Assembly: GCF_900108315.1 (NCBI RefSeq)
Contig: NZ_FNVB01000005.1
Span: 372,001 to 436,000, forward strand
Length of the DNA: 64,000 nt
Source: Saccharopolyspora kobensis
GTDB taxonomy: Bacteria > Actinomycetota > Actinomycetes > Mycobacteriales > Pseudonocardiaceae
Direction: 5' to 3'
This document shows positions 8,124-15,828 of this stretch, in pieces. The notes beneath the pieces are model-generated. The model worked only from the letters and a program-made list of their open reading frames with translations, did not search any database and was not told the origin of the DNA. Position numbers and translations under genes: made by a program. The stretch's first letter is position 1; every line of letters starts with the position of its first letter.

Positions 8124-8305
8124 CCAGGGCTCTGAAGTCGTCAACCGGTGCCTCGACCTCGTTCGGGCGTGGCGGGGCGAACCGTGGTCCAACAGGTCCT
8201 GGTTCGGGCCCGAACGTCCTGCATAACGTCGAAGCGCAGGGTCCGGCTGAATCAGAACGGGCGCCACAAGACGCAGAGAACGAGACCGGGATTGGAATTC
8301 CACTC

Positions 8306-8565
8306 ATGACGAACCCGACGTACGACTTCAACGGCCAGGTCGCCCTCGTGACCGGGGCGGCCTCCGGCATGGGCCTGGCCGCGGCCCGCGGCTTCGCCGA
8401 GAACGGAGCCGCCGTCGCGCTGCCCAAGACCGCCAACCCCGAGCATATGCGCTCGAACGCCGAGGCCGACTTCGAATCTCCGATGTGGACATGGCCGCAC
8501 TGCGCGACCTGCGCGCCAGGGACTACGGCGAGCACAGCGTCTTCCCCGTCTTCAGCGGCAAGTGA
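8306..8565 (+). pseudogene. Broken short-chain dehydrogenase remnant
   Basis: An ATG at 8306 begins a perfect SDR N-terminus: FNGQVALVTGAASGMGLAAA (cofactor-binding TGxxxGxG) and FAENGAAVAL. After about 40 residues the SDR similarity stops. The frame continues as composition-biased sequence, while another frame gives DMAALRDLRARDYGEHSVF up to a TGA at 8563-8565, resembling the tail of a different protein. The catalytic Ser-Tyr-Lys region is absent. This is an internally deleted or fused relic located just inside the repeat-bounded segment. Confidence 0.7.
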
Positions 8566-8702
8566 CGCTAGAGGAGCATCGCGCCACGCCCGCACGACCC
8601 CGCTCCGCCAGGACCAGCTTCCCGCGTCCAGGTGGCTTACCAGCAGGGCAGGAGGTCACCACCGTCGCTCTGTCGGCTCAAGTTCACCCCGCTCAAACCC
8701 AC
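8566..8702. other. Non-coding remainder between SDR relic and methyltransferase
   Basis: Together with 8124-8305 on the other side of the SDR relic this forms a roughly 580-bp gene-poor stretch. Short open frames exist, but none has coding character or a credible start signal. It reads as decayed sequence at the edge of an acquired island. Confidence 0.5.
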
Positions 8703-9908
8703 CTATCGTTGGCCGGAATGCAAGCCATGATCGGGCGGGACAGACGGGCCTACTCGGTCAGCACCCTCAATTGCCTGCGCAATCTCCATTTCGCGCTCAA
8801 CACCTGACGGCGACAAGGACTCCAACACCCCGCGGCCAACTTCACGACCGAGGACCACCGGGTCCTCGGCCAACACGGGAGAATCCCCTATACCCGCATG
8901 CCTGAAAACGAGGATGTCTTCGTAGACCAGTGCGCCATAGCGGCTGCGGAACTTGCGTTCGTGCTTGCCGATCAGCTCCAATCCACCGATGCCGAGCGCC
9001 ATTTCATAGACGATCCGAGGGTTAGGAACCGCGGAGCCACGAACGCTCGACTCTCGACCGATTACCCATACTGAAATGCCACCTGGTCTGACGACCCGCA
9101 CGCTCTCCCGCAGTGTCAAACCGATATCCTGCGCGTACTGCACGACGGTCAGGAAGCGATTTTGGCGATGCTTTCTGTTTGAGCCGAATTCGGCACGCGC
9201 CGCCGGCAGAACTTCATACCCAAGAAGCTCTACAGCTTTGCGATAGTTCTGGTGGTAGTTGAATACGTTGACGTACGGCGGGGAAGTCAAGACCATACCA
9301 GCGCCACCGTCAGGCAAGGAGATATGGCGCGAATCGCCGAGCTCCACCGATATTTCCGAGCAGGAGCTGGGCAGCCGGAGCACCAAATTCTCAACAAGCC
9401 CAAGGGCTCGCCCCAAGCTCTTCTCTGAAACGCGGTCACCATTGTTCAGCGCGAGAAGGAATATCGCCCTGGCGATCAGGACACCCAGTGGGTCATCAAC
9501 ACGCCGCACCATCTCAAGCAGGGCCGCCGTTTGGTGAGCCGCGGCCCCACTGGCACGCAGCCTCGACTCAACTGACCCGAAAGCGCGGAGGCGCACATCT
9601 TTCTCATGATTACTGAGCAGGTACAAGTTGGCGAGGATCTGAGCGGCGGGATTCACCTCGACGCCATGACTGGGAAGACCTTCCTGCGCCGCCTCCAGCA
9701 ACGTTGTTCCGCTTCCACAGAAAGGGTCGAGCACCAGCCCGCCCTCGGAATATGTCTTAAGCAGAACTTCTACGAGCTCAGGACTGAACTGCCCTCGCCA
9801 GGGTAGCGCGTTGACGCGCCGCCCACCTTCAATATCGAGCAGCCTCTGAGGGATTGCGTCACGAGTAAAAGGGACGTCGGAGTAGGGAACTGCCTCCGCA
9901 AGAAGCAT
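8703..9908 (-). CDS. Site-specific DNA methyltransferase (N4-cytosine/N6-adenine type) of an R-M system
   Basis: 401 aa. Motif I is DPFCGSGTTLLEA (residues 61-73), the S-adenosylmethionine pocket; motif IV is TSPPYVN (208-214), the catalytic S/DPPY loop of exocyclic-amino methyltransferases. TSPPY favours N4-cytosine methylation, though N6-adenine cannot be excluded. Motif I precedes motif IV, giving the alpha/gamma order. The ATG at 9906-9908 overlaps the TGA of the upstream endonuclease gene (TGATG), so the methyltransferase is translated by coupling after the nuclease. The codon use is visibly less GC-rich than in the neighbours, which supports horizontal acquisition. It should protect host DNA from the adjacent nuclease. 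Confidence 0.88.
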   Translation of the reverse strand: MLLAEAVPYSDVPFTRDAIPQRLLDIEGGRRVNALPWRGQFSPELVEVLLKTYSEGGLVLDPFCGSGTTLLEAAQEGLPSHGVEVNPAAQILANLYLLSNHEKDVRLRAFGSVESRLRASGAAAHQTAALLEMVRRVDDPLGVLIARAIFLLALNNGDRVSEKSLGRALGLVENLVLRLPSSCSEISVELGDSRHISLPDGGAGMVLTSPPYVNVFNYHQNYRKAVELLGYEVLPAARAEFGSNRKHRQNRFLTVVQYAQDIGLTLRESVRVVRPGGISVWVIGRESSVRGSAVPNPRIVYEMALGIGGLELIGKHERKFRSRYGALVYEDILVFRHAGIGDSPVLAEDPVVLGREVGRGVLESLSPSGVEREMEIAQAIEGADRVGPSVPPDHGLHSGQR

Positions 9909-10900
9909 CAGAAGTACCCTCGCTCCACCGCGTCCGAGAGGTCAGACGTATGGTTTTGCAAGATCGCCCGGACGTTGCTGACGAAGCGTTCAACGACCTC
10001 TGTCCGCACAGGAAACTTCCGCAGTCGTGCCACATACTCATCGCGGTTCTTCCGCCGATACTCCGCATCGCTGTAATTCCTGCGATCCTGCGATCCCGTT
10101 CGCCGGCCACGCAGGACCAAGACTTCCGAGATATCAGTGCCCGCAGAACTGATCGGCGTCATGTCAAGGTACTCGCAGATCAAGAAATAGTGCGATCCGG
10201 GAGTCGCGATGGTCAAGTCGTGACTGGTCGCAGAAGCCTCTTGGAACATTGTCTTGTCCAGATTCGTCTTCAACTCCGCCGCAATGTACGCCACGTAGGT
10301 CGAGACTTCGTCCGTAACGACACCATCAAACGATGAACTAAAGGACGCCTTCAAATAGACAGGCCTTCCGATAGTGAAATCTTGATCTTTGTTCCGAATT
10401 ATTAATCCTGGCCGACCGTTAACATCCGTGAGCGACGATTGGAAACGGGCGGCAGCAAATGCCTTAGCTGGGCCGACGACCAAATCGTTGCCCCCGAGCT
10501 CGGGCATGATCGCTGGGTCTACGAGCCACGGAAACCACTCCTCGAGGACAGAGTTGTCCAGCTTCAACTGCCCCTTCTGGCGGTACAGGAACGACTCGCT
10601 ACTGTCCCAGATCAGGTCAACTTCGACCTTTTCCTTGTAAGCGTTGAGGAGCGCAACGAGATCCCGCACCTTCTCGTCTCCAGCAGATGCCAGGCCTGCC
10701 ATCTCTCGAAGCCACTGGTCATACTGTTCGAGCAGTGCCAATACCTTCGGACGATCTACGCTTGGAAGCTTCGGGTTGCGAACCAGCTCGCGCAGCTTGT
10801 CACCGTGTGGTGTCGGGCGGTGGTAAGGCGCAATGGCGACCTCTTGAACGTCGACAGTCTCGCCAAAGACCTCTTGGGGCTCACTGGGCACGTCAGCCAT
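9908..10900 (-). CDS. Type II restriction endonuclease, Bpu10I-family-like
   Basis: 330 aa from the ATG at 10900, preceded by AGGAAG. The central part looks like a PD-(D/E)xK nuclease core: DGVVTDE (193-199) followed by YIAAELKTNLDKTMFQEASA, where Glu209-x-Lys211 is the candidate catalytic pair. The following YFLICEYLDMTP and TDISEVLVLRGRR segments resemble Bpu10I-type enzymes as I remember them. The direct coupling to a methyltransferase supports the nuclease call irrespective of subfamily. A longer frame reaches 11038, but its extra N-terminus is encoded by the ychF-junction repeat and is unlikely to be translated. The AT-richer composition marks it as foreign. Recognition sequence unknown. 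Confidence 0.75.
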   Translation of the reverse strand: MADVPSEPQEVFGETVDVQEVAIAPYHRPTPHGDKLRELVRNPKLPSVDRPKVLALLEQYDQWLREMAGLASAGDEKVRDLVALLNAYKEKVEVDLIWDSSESFLYRQKGQLKLDNSVLEEWFPWLVDPAIMPELGGNDLVVGPAKAFAAARFQSSLTDVNGRPGLIIRNKDQDFTIGRPVYLKASFSSSFDGVVTDEVSTYVAYIAAELKTNLDKTMFQEASATSHDLTIATPGSHYFLICEYLDMTPISSAGTDISEVLVLRGRRTGSQDRRNYSDAEYRRKNRDEYVARLRKFPVRTEVVERFVSNVRAILQNHTSDLSDAVERGYF

Positions 10901-10950
10901 CACTTCCTGCCACTCCCTGGCGTTCCTCCGTGACGGGACTCCACGACGTC

Positions 10951-11051
10951 TCCGGCACCTGCGACGCCCACGAAGGGGCACCCGGTCGCTCCGCTGCCAT
11001 GCTCCTCCCCGATCACGCTCCTGCGGTCGGGTCAGCATCGCACGAGCACGA

Positions 11052-11081
<30 letters not shown>
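10951..11081. repeat. Direct repeat copy B of the ychF 3' junction
   Basis: 131 bp matching 7993-8123 without gaps. This copy includes the genuine 3' end of ychF (11052-11081) and a 5' fragment of the membrane-protein gene that now lies about 3 kb away. A 16-bp core, GGGACTCCACGACGTC at 10935-10950, repeats the end of the element (11066-11081, one mismatch) exactly 131 bp upstream. Confidence 0.9.
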
Positions 11082-12131
<1,050 letters not shown>

Positions 12132-12161
12132 GCCCTGGAGTCTAGGTGCTCGCCCGGACCG

Positions 12162-12662
12162 CTATCGGCCCCGGTGGGCGGTCGTGCGTCGGCGAACGGT
12201 GCGCTCCAAGATCCCGAGGGTGGCCTTGAGCGCGGACTCGGGCACGACCGGGAAGACGTTGCTCCGCCTCCACTCCTCGTCGATCTCCGACCAGTCGTAG
12301 TAGGAGGTGACGAGGGTGCCGCCCGCGGCAGGTTCCAGCCGGTAGCCGTAGATGTGGCGGACGTTCACGCCGGTGCGGGTTTCGACGGTCCAGGCGATCT
12401 CCGCGTCCGGGACGAACTCGGTGATGACGACCTCGACGTCGTACTTGCCGAGCGGGCGGTCGCCGAGGGCTTCCCGGTCCATGTGGACCGCGAAGCGGTC
12501 ACCGGCCTTGGTGACCCGCTCCCCTTCGGCGTCCATGAGCATTCCCGAGGCGTCGATGTCCACGTGGCCCATCGGGTCGGTCAGGACCTCGAAGATGGCG
12601 CCGGGCGCTGCGGGGACGAGGCGGGAGACCTCGATGCGTTCGGGCTGAGCGGGGTCGTTCAT
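12162..12662 (-). CDS. SRPBCC-family (START/polyketide-cyclase-like) protein
   Basis: 166 aa. The N-terminus is typical of SRPBCC lipid-pocket proteins (IEVSRLVPAAPGAIFEVLTD with the conserved A-P...IF), and the end has the usual long C-terminal helix (ESALKATLGILERTVR). Most such proteins bind hydrophobic ligands or act as cyclases or stress proteins; no specific role can be assigned. It is divergent from a GntR/FCD regulator, with two palindromes in the 86-bp gap, so it is the likely regulatory target. Confidence 0.82.
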   Translation of the reverse strand: MNDPAQPERIEVSRLVPAAPGAIFEVLTDPMGHVDIDASGMLMDAEGERVTKAGDRFAVHMDREALGDRPLGKYDVEVVITEFVPDAEIAWTVETRTGVNVRHIYGYRLEPAAGGTLVTSYYDWSEIDEEWRRSNVFPVVPESALKATLGILERTVRRRTTAHRGR

Positions 12663-12692
12663 CGGTGCTCCTGACTGCTCTGGCGATCAACG

Positions 12693-12723
12693 ATGATCGA
12701 TTATAGCGGAAATAATCGATTAT
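12693..12723. promoter_or_regulatory. Tandem palindromes, candidate GntR operator
   Basis: ATGATCGATTAT (12693-12704, one mismatch from a perfect palindrome) and ATAATCGATTAT (12712-12723, perfect palindrome) are centred 19 bp apart between the divergent SRPBCC and GntR genes. The AT-rich sequence stands out from its surroundings. Two-turn spacing of identical palindromes fits binding of two repressor dimers on the same face. Confidence 0.6.
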
Positions 12724-12748
12724 CTACTGAGTCGCCTATGCTGTGCGC

Positions 12749-13429
12749 GTGACCGGGACGGCTTCTCCGCAGGGCAAGCAGATGCTCTCCGAGCAGGTCT
12801 ACGCCCGCCTGCGGGAGGCGATCATGCGCGGCAGCTACGCCCCTGGTCAGGCCCTCAAGCCGCAGGACCTCGCCAAGGAGCAGGGAGTGAGCCTGGCGGT
12901 CGTGCGCGAGGCCCTCGTGCGGGTGGTCGGTGACGGTCTCGCCGACCGGCTGCCCAACCGCGGTTTCGCCGTCCCGGCCTTCTCCGACCGCCGCTGGCAG
13001 GAGATCGCGGAGGCCCGCCGGACGGTCGAGCCGGTCGTGCTCCGCATGTCCATCGAGCGCGGCGACGTCGACTGGGAAGCCCGCGTGCAGGCCGCCCACC
13101 ACCGGCTGGCCCGGACTCCGGCCTTCGCGCCCGAGGAAGGCGAGTACTTCAGCGAGACGTGGGCCGAAGCCCACCGGATCTTCCACCGCACGCTGCTGGA
13201 GGGGTGCGGCAACCCGGTCCTGCTGGAGGGCTTCGACCGGATGTGGTCCGCGAGCGAGCTGGCCCGCCGCTGGTCGGCGCACCGCACCCCGGACCGGGAT
13301 CACCTCGGCGAGCACCGGCAGCTGGCGGAAGCCGCGCTGGATCGCGACGCCGATGCGGCGGCCGAGATCTTGACCCGGCACCTCACCCTGACCGCGGCCG
13401 GGCTGGTCGACGCTCACGACGAGCGGTGA
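12749..13429 (+). CDS. GntR-family (FadR/FCD) transcriptional regulator
   Basis: 226 aa from the GTG at 12749 (an in-frame GTG at 12743 also exists). An N-terminal winged HTH (VYARLREAIMRGSYAPGQAL, then LAKEQGVSLAVVREALVRV) is followed by an all-helical FCD effector domain containing the metal-binding histidines (HRIFHRTLLEGCGNPVL and GEHRQLAEAAL). A TATGCT -10 lies directly upstream, suggesting a leaderless or near-leaderless transcript. FCD regulators sense carboxylates. It probably controls itself and the SRPBCC gene through the palindromes at 12693-12723. Confidence 0.9.
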   Translation: MTGTASPQGKQMLSEQVYARLREAIMRGSYAPGQALKPQDLAKEQGVSLAVVREALVRVVGDGLADRLPNRGFAVPAFSDRRWQEIAEARRTVEPVVLRMSIERGDVDWEARVQAAHHRLARTPAFAPEEGEYFSETWAEAHRIFHRTLLEGCGNPVLLEGFDRMWSASELARRWSAHRTPDRDHLGEHRQLAEAALDRDADAAAEILTRHLTLTAAGLVDAHDER

Positions 13430-13433
13430 TGCA

Positions 13434-13467
13434 CCCGCTCACGACCGGTGGACCGGCCGTGAGCGGG
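13434..13467. terminator. Bidirectional hairpin terminator
   Basis: CCCGCTCACG (13434-13443) pairs with CGTGAGCGGG (13458-13467), with an inner CCGGT/ACCGG stem. It lies between the convergent GntR gene (ends 13429) and lipoprotein gene (ends 13479). It shares the GCTCACG arm with the dispersed palindrome family. Confidence 0.7.
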
Positions 13468-13478
13468 CGGGCTGCGGC

Positions 13479-13673
13479 TCAGTCGTCCTGGTCGTCTCCC
13501 TGCTGCTGGTCGTCGTCCTGCTGGTCGTCGCCCTGGTCGCCCTGCTGGCCGCCGTCCTCCTGCTCCTGCTGCTGCTCGGGAGCGGGTGCCGGGTCGTTGC
13601 AGCCTGCCGTCACCATCAGGGCCAGCGCGGCTCCGGCCGCAGCGGTCACGATCTTGGTCCTCGAATGCGCCAT
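13479..13673 (-). CDS. Small Gln/Asp-rich lipoprotein
   Basis: 64 aa from the ATG at 13673. A basic N-terminus and hydrophobic core (KIVTAAAGAALALMV) end in the lipobox VTAGC; Cys would be the lipidated residue. The mature part of about 40 residues is almost only Gln, Asp, Glu and Gly. Such low-complexity acidic lipoproteins are common at actinobacterial cell surfaces, with no assigned role. Convergent with the GntR gene. Confidence 0.65.
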   Translation of the reverse strand: MAHSRTKIVTAAAGAALALMVTAGCNDPAPAPEQQQEQEDGGQQGDQGDDQQDDDQQQGDDQDD

Positions 13674-13770
13674 GCCGCGACGATAGGGATCAACCGCGCA
13701 TTTGCCCACCCGGACGGTCGCGTCCGATTCCCGCTAGTGACCGCCCCTGCCCGCTGGCACGATCGAAGGC

Positions 13771-15243
13771 ATGTTGGTGGGAACCGAAGACGCCTTCCGG
13801 GCGGTGGCCTCGCGCGATGCGCGGTTCGACGGATGCTTCATCCACGCCGTCCGGTCGACCGGCATCTACTGCCGCCCCTCCTGCCCGGCCCGCACCCCGA
13901 AGCGCAGCAACAGCGTGTTCTTCGCCACGGCCGCCGCCGCGCAGGCCTCCGGGTTCCGGGCGTGCCGGCGGTGCCTGCCGGACGCGGTGCCGGGCTCGCC
14001 GGAGTGGAACCTGCGCGCCGACCTCGCCGGTCGCGCCATGCGGTTGATCACCGACGGCGTGGTGGACCGCTGCGGGGTCCGCGGCCTGGCCGACCAGCTC
14101 GGCTACTCGGAGCGACACCTGACCCGGGTGCTCACCGCCGAACTCGGCGCGGGCCCGCTCGGGCTCGCCCGGGCGCACCGCGCGCACTCGGCCCGGATCC
14201 TGATCGAGACGACCGCGATCTCCTTCAGCGATGTCGCCTTCGCCGCGGGCTTCTCCAGCCTGCGGCAGTTCAACGACACCATGCGCGAGGTCTTCGGCAC
14301 CACGCCGACCGAGATGCGCGGCCGTGCGCAGCGCCGGAACGACGCGCCGAGCGGAGCCGGCACCGTGCAGCTGCGGTTGCCGTTCCGGGCGCCGTGCGAC
14401 GCCTCCGGCGTGCTGCGCTTCCTAGGTCAGCGCGCGCTGGACGGCCTGGAAGAGGCCGGGCCGGACCACTACACGCGTTCCCTGCGCCTGGCGTACGGGA
14501 CCGGGGTGGCGACGCTGCGCCCGCAGGACAAGCACGTCGCCTGCACGTTGCGGCTGACCGATCTGCGCGACCTCGGCAGCGCGGTGACCCGGCTGCGCCG
14601 CCTGCTCGACCTCGACGCCGACCCGATCGCGGTTCGCGAGGTGCTCGGTGCGGACCCGGCGCTGAGCGACTCCATCGCCCGTTCGCCGGGAGTGCGGGTG
14701 CCGGGCAGCGTCGACGGCCTGGAGATCCTGATCCGCGCGGTGATCGGCCAGCAGATCTCCGTCGCGGCGGCGCGCAAGACCACGGAACGCCTGGCCACCG
14801 AGCTGGGCGAGCCGCTGCCGCACCCGCACGGTTCGGTGACCACGCTGTTCCCCACCGCCGAGGTGCTCGCCGAGCGGGTGATGGAGGCCCTGCCCGGGCC
14901 GCGGCGGCGGGCGGAGACCGTTCGCGATGTCGCCACCGCCGTCGCCGAGGGCCGGTTGGCCCTGCACCCGGGCCGCGACCAGGCGGAACTGCGGCACGAG
15001 CTGGAGCAGATCCGCGGGATCGGCCCGTGGACGTCGAGCTACGTCACCATGCGCGTGCTCGGCAGCCCGGACGTGCTGCTCATCGGGGATCTCGTGCTGC
15101 GACGCGGCGCCGGGGCCCTCGGCCTGTCCGAAGACCCGCAGGTGATCCAGGAGCACGCCCGGCGGTGGAGCCCGTGGAGCTCCTACGCCGGGATGCTGCT
15201 GTGGCAGGCCGCGGTCGCGCCGCCGCAGCTTCAAGCCTCGTGA
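13771..15243 (+). CDS. Ada-AlkA fusion: AraC-type regulator and 3-methyladenine DNA glycosylase
   Basis: 490 aa with three modules. Residues about 1-75 form the Ada methyl-acceptor zinc domain, with the four cysteines in YCRPSC and CRRC, where the first Cys would accept methyl groups from phosphotriesters. Residues about 80-185 are the AraC HTH pair (VRGLADQLGYSERHLTRVL, then SFSDVAFAAGFSSLRQFND). The C-terminal 290 residues are an AlkA-type glycosylase: VIGQQISVAAARK, the helix-hairpin-helix QIRGIGPWTSSYVTMRVLG, and the catalytic Asp in LIGDLVLRRG. Methylation of the N-terminus should turn it into an activator of its own operon. The ogt gene follows 30 bp downstream, giving a complete adaptive-response unit. 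Confidence 0.95.
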   Translation: MLVGTEDAFRAVASRDARFDGCFIHAVRSTGIYCRPSCPARTPKRSNSVFFATAAAAQASGFRACRRCLPDAVPGSPEWNLRADLAGRAMRLITDGVVDRCGVRGLADQLGYSERHLTRVLTAELGAGPLGLARAHRAHSARILIETTAISFSDVAFAAGFSSLRQFNDTMREVFGTTPTEMRGRAQRRNDAPSGAGTVQLRLPFRAPCDASGVLRFLGQRALDGLEEAGPDHYTRSLRLAYGTGVATLRPQDKHVACTLRLTDLRDLGSAVTRLRRLLDLDADPIAVREVLGADPALSDSIARSPGVRVPGSVDGLEILIRAVIGQQISVAAARKTTERLATELGEPLPHPHGSVTTLFPTAEVLAERVMEALPGPRRRAETVRDVATAVAEGRLALHPGRDQAELRHELEQIRGIGPWTSSYVTMRVLGSPDVLLIGDLVLRRGAGALGLSEDPQVIQEHARRWSPWSSYAGMLLWQAAVAPPQLQAS

Positions 15244-15273
15244 ATCGCCCCGCCAGAACAACTTGGAGTCGTC

Positions 15274-15777
15274 ATGCTCAAAACGTCCACTGTGGATACT
15301 GCGGCCGGGCCGTTCACGGCCGTGGTCGACACCGATGGTGCCGTGCTCGCGTCCGGTTGGACCGCGCAGCCGACGGACCTGCTTCCGCTGATCTCCCCGG
15401 ACCTGTTCACCAGCACGCCCGCCGCGGTGCGGGATCTCGGCCCGGTGACGCGGGCGATCCGCGCCTACCACGACGGTGACGTGCACGCCGTGGAGGAGAT
15501 CGAGGTGCGGCAGAGCTCCGGCCCTTTCCGGGAGCACGCGTGGGAGGTCCTGCGCAAGGTCCCGGCCGGGGAGCCGGTGAGCTACGCCGAGTACGCGGCG
15601 CTGGCCGGTCGTCCGCAGGCGGTCCGCGCCGCTGCCTCCGCCTGCGCCCGAAACGCCGCAGCGCTCTTCGTGCCGTGCCACCGAGTCCTCCGCAGCGACG
15701 GCTCGCTCGGCGGTTTCCGCTGGGGCGCCCCGGTGAAGCGCTGGCTCCTCGACCACGAAGCCGCCCGCGCGGCGTGA
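15274..15777 (+). CDS. ogt: Methylated-DNA--[protein]-cysteine S-methyltransferase
   Basis: 167 aa. The active-site signature VPCHRVLRSDGSLGGFRWG carries the acceptor Cys in PCHR, and the DNA-binding turn VPAGEPVSYAEYAAL precedes it. The protein removes methyl groups from O6-methylguanine in a suicidal reaction. It lies directly after the Ada-AlkA gene and probably belongs to the same alkylation-inducible operon. The stop is followed immediately by a strong palindromic terminator. Confidence 0.95.
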   Translation: MLKTSTVDTAAGPFTAVVDTDGAVLASGWTAQPTDLLPLISPDLFTSTPAAVRDLGPVTRAIRAYHDGDVHAVEEIEVRQSSGPFREHAWEVLRKVPAGEPVSYAEYAALAGRPQAVRAAASACARNAAALFVPCHRVLRSDGSLGGFRWGAPVKRWLLDHEAARAA

Positions 15778-15780
15778 ACC

Positions 15781-15828
15781 GCTCGTGAGCGCTTTGGGGC
15801 GTCATAGCGCCCTGAAGCGCTCACGAGC
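15781..15828. terminator. Bidirectional terminator, GTGAGCGCTTTGGGG palindrome family
   Basis: Arms of about 20 nt (GCTCGTGAGCGCTTTGGGGC, 15781-15800, against 15807-15828) pair with one interruption. It fills the gap between the convergent ogt (ends 15777) and sbcC (ends 15829). The stem and the GTCATAGCGCC loop region match the element at 60148-60199 and closely resemble 2283-2322. Confidence 0.8.

Noticed and set aside
8562-8807. Small plus-strand gene between the SDR relic and the methyltransferase
   Set aside because: No ribosome site, low-complexity start, and it overlaps the methyltransferase 3' end antisense.
10901-11038. Restriction endonuclease starting at 11038
   Set aside because: The additional 46 residues are translated from the ychF-junction repeat and are Arg-rich; the ATG at 10900 has a ribosome site.
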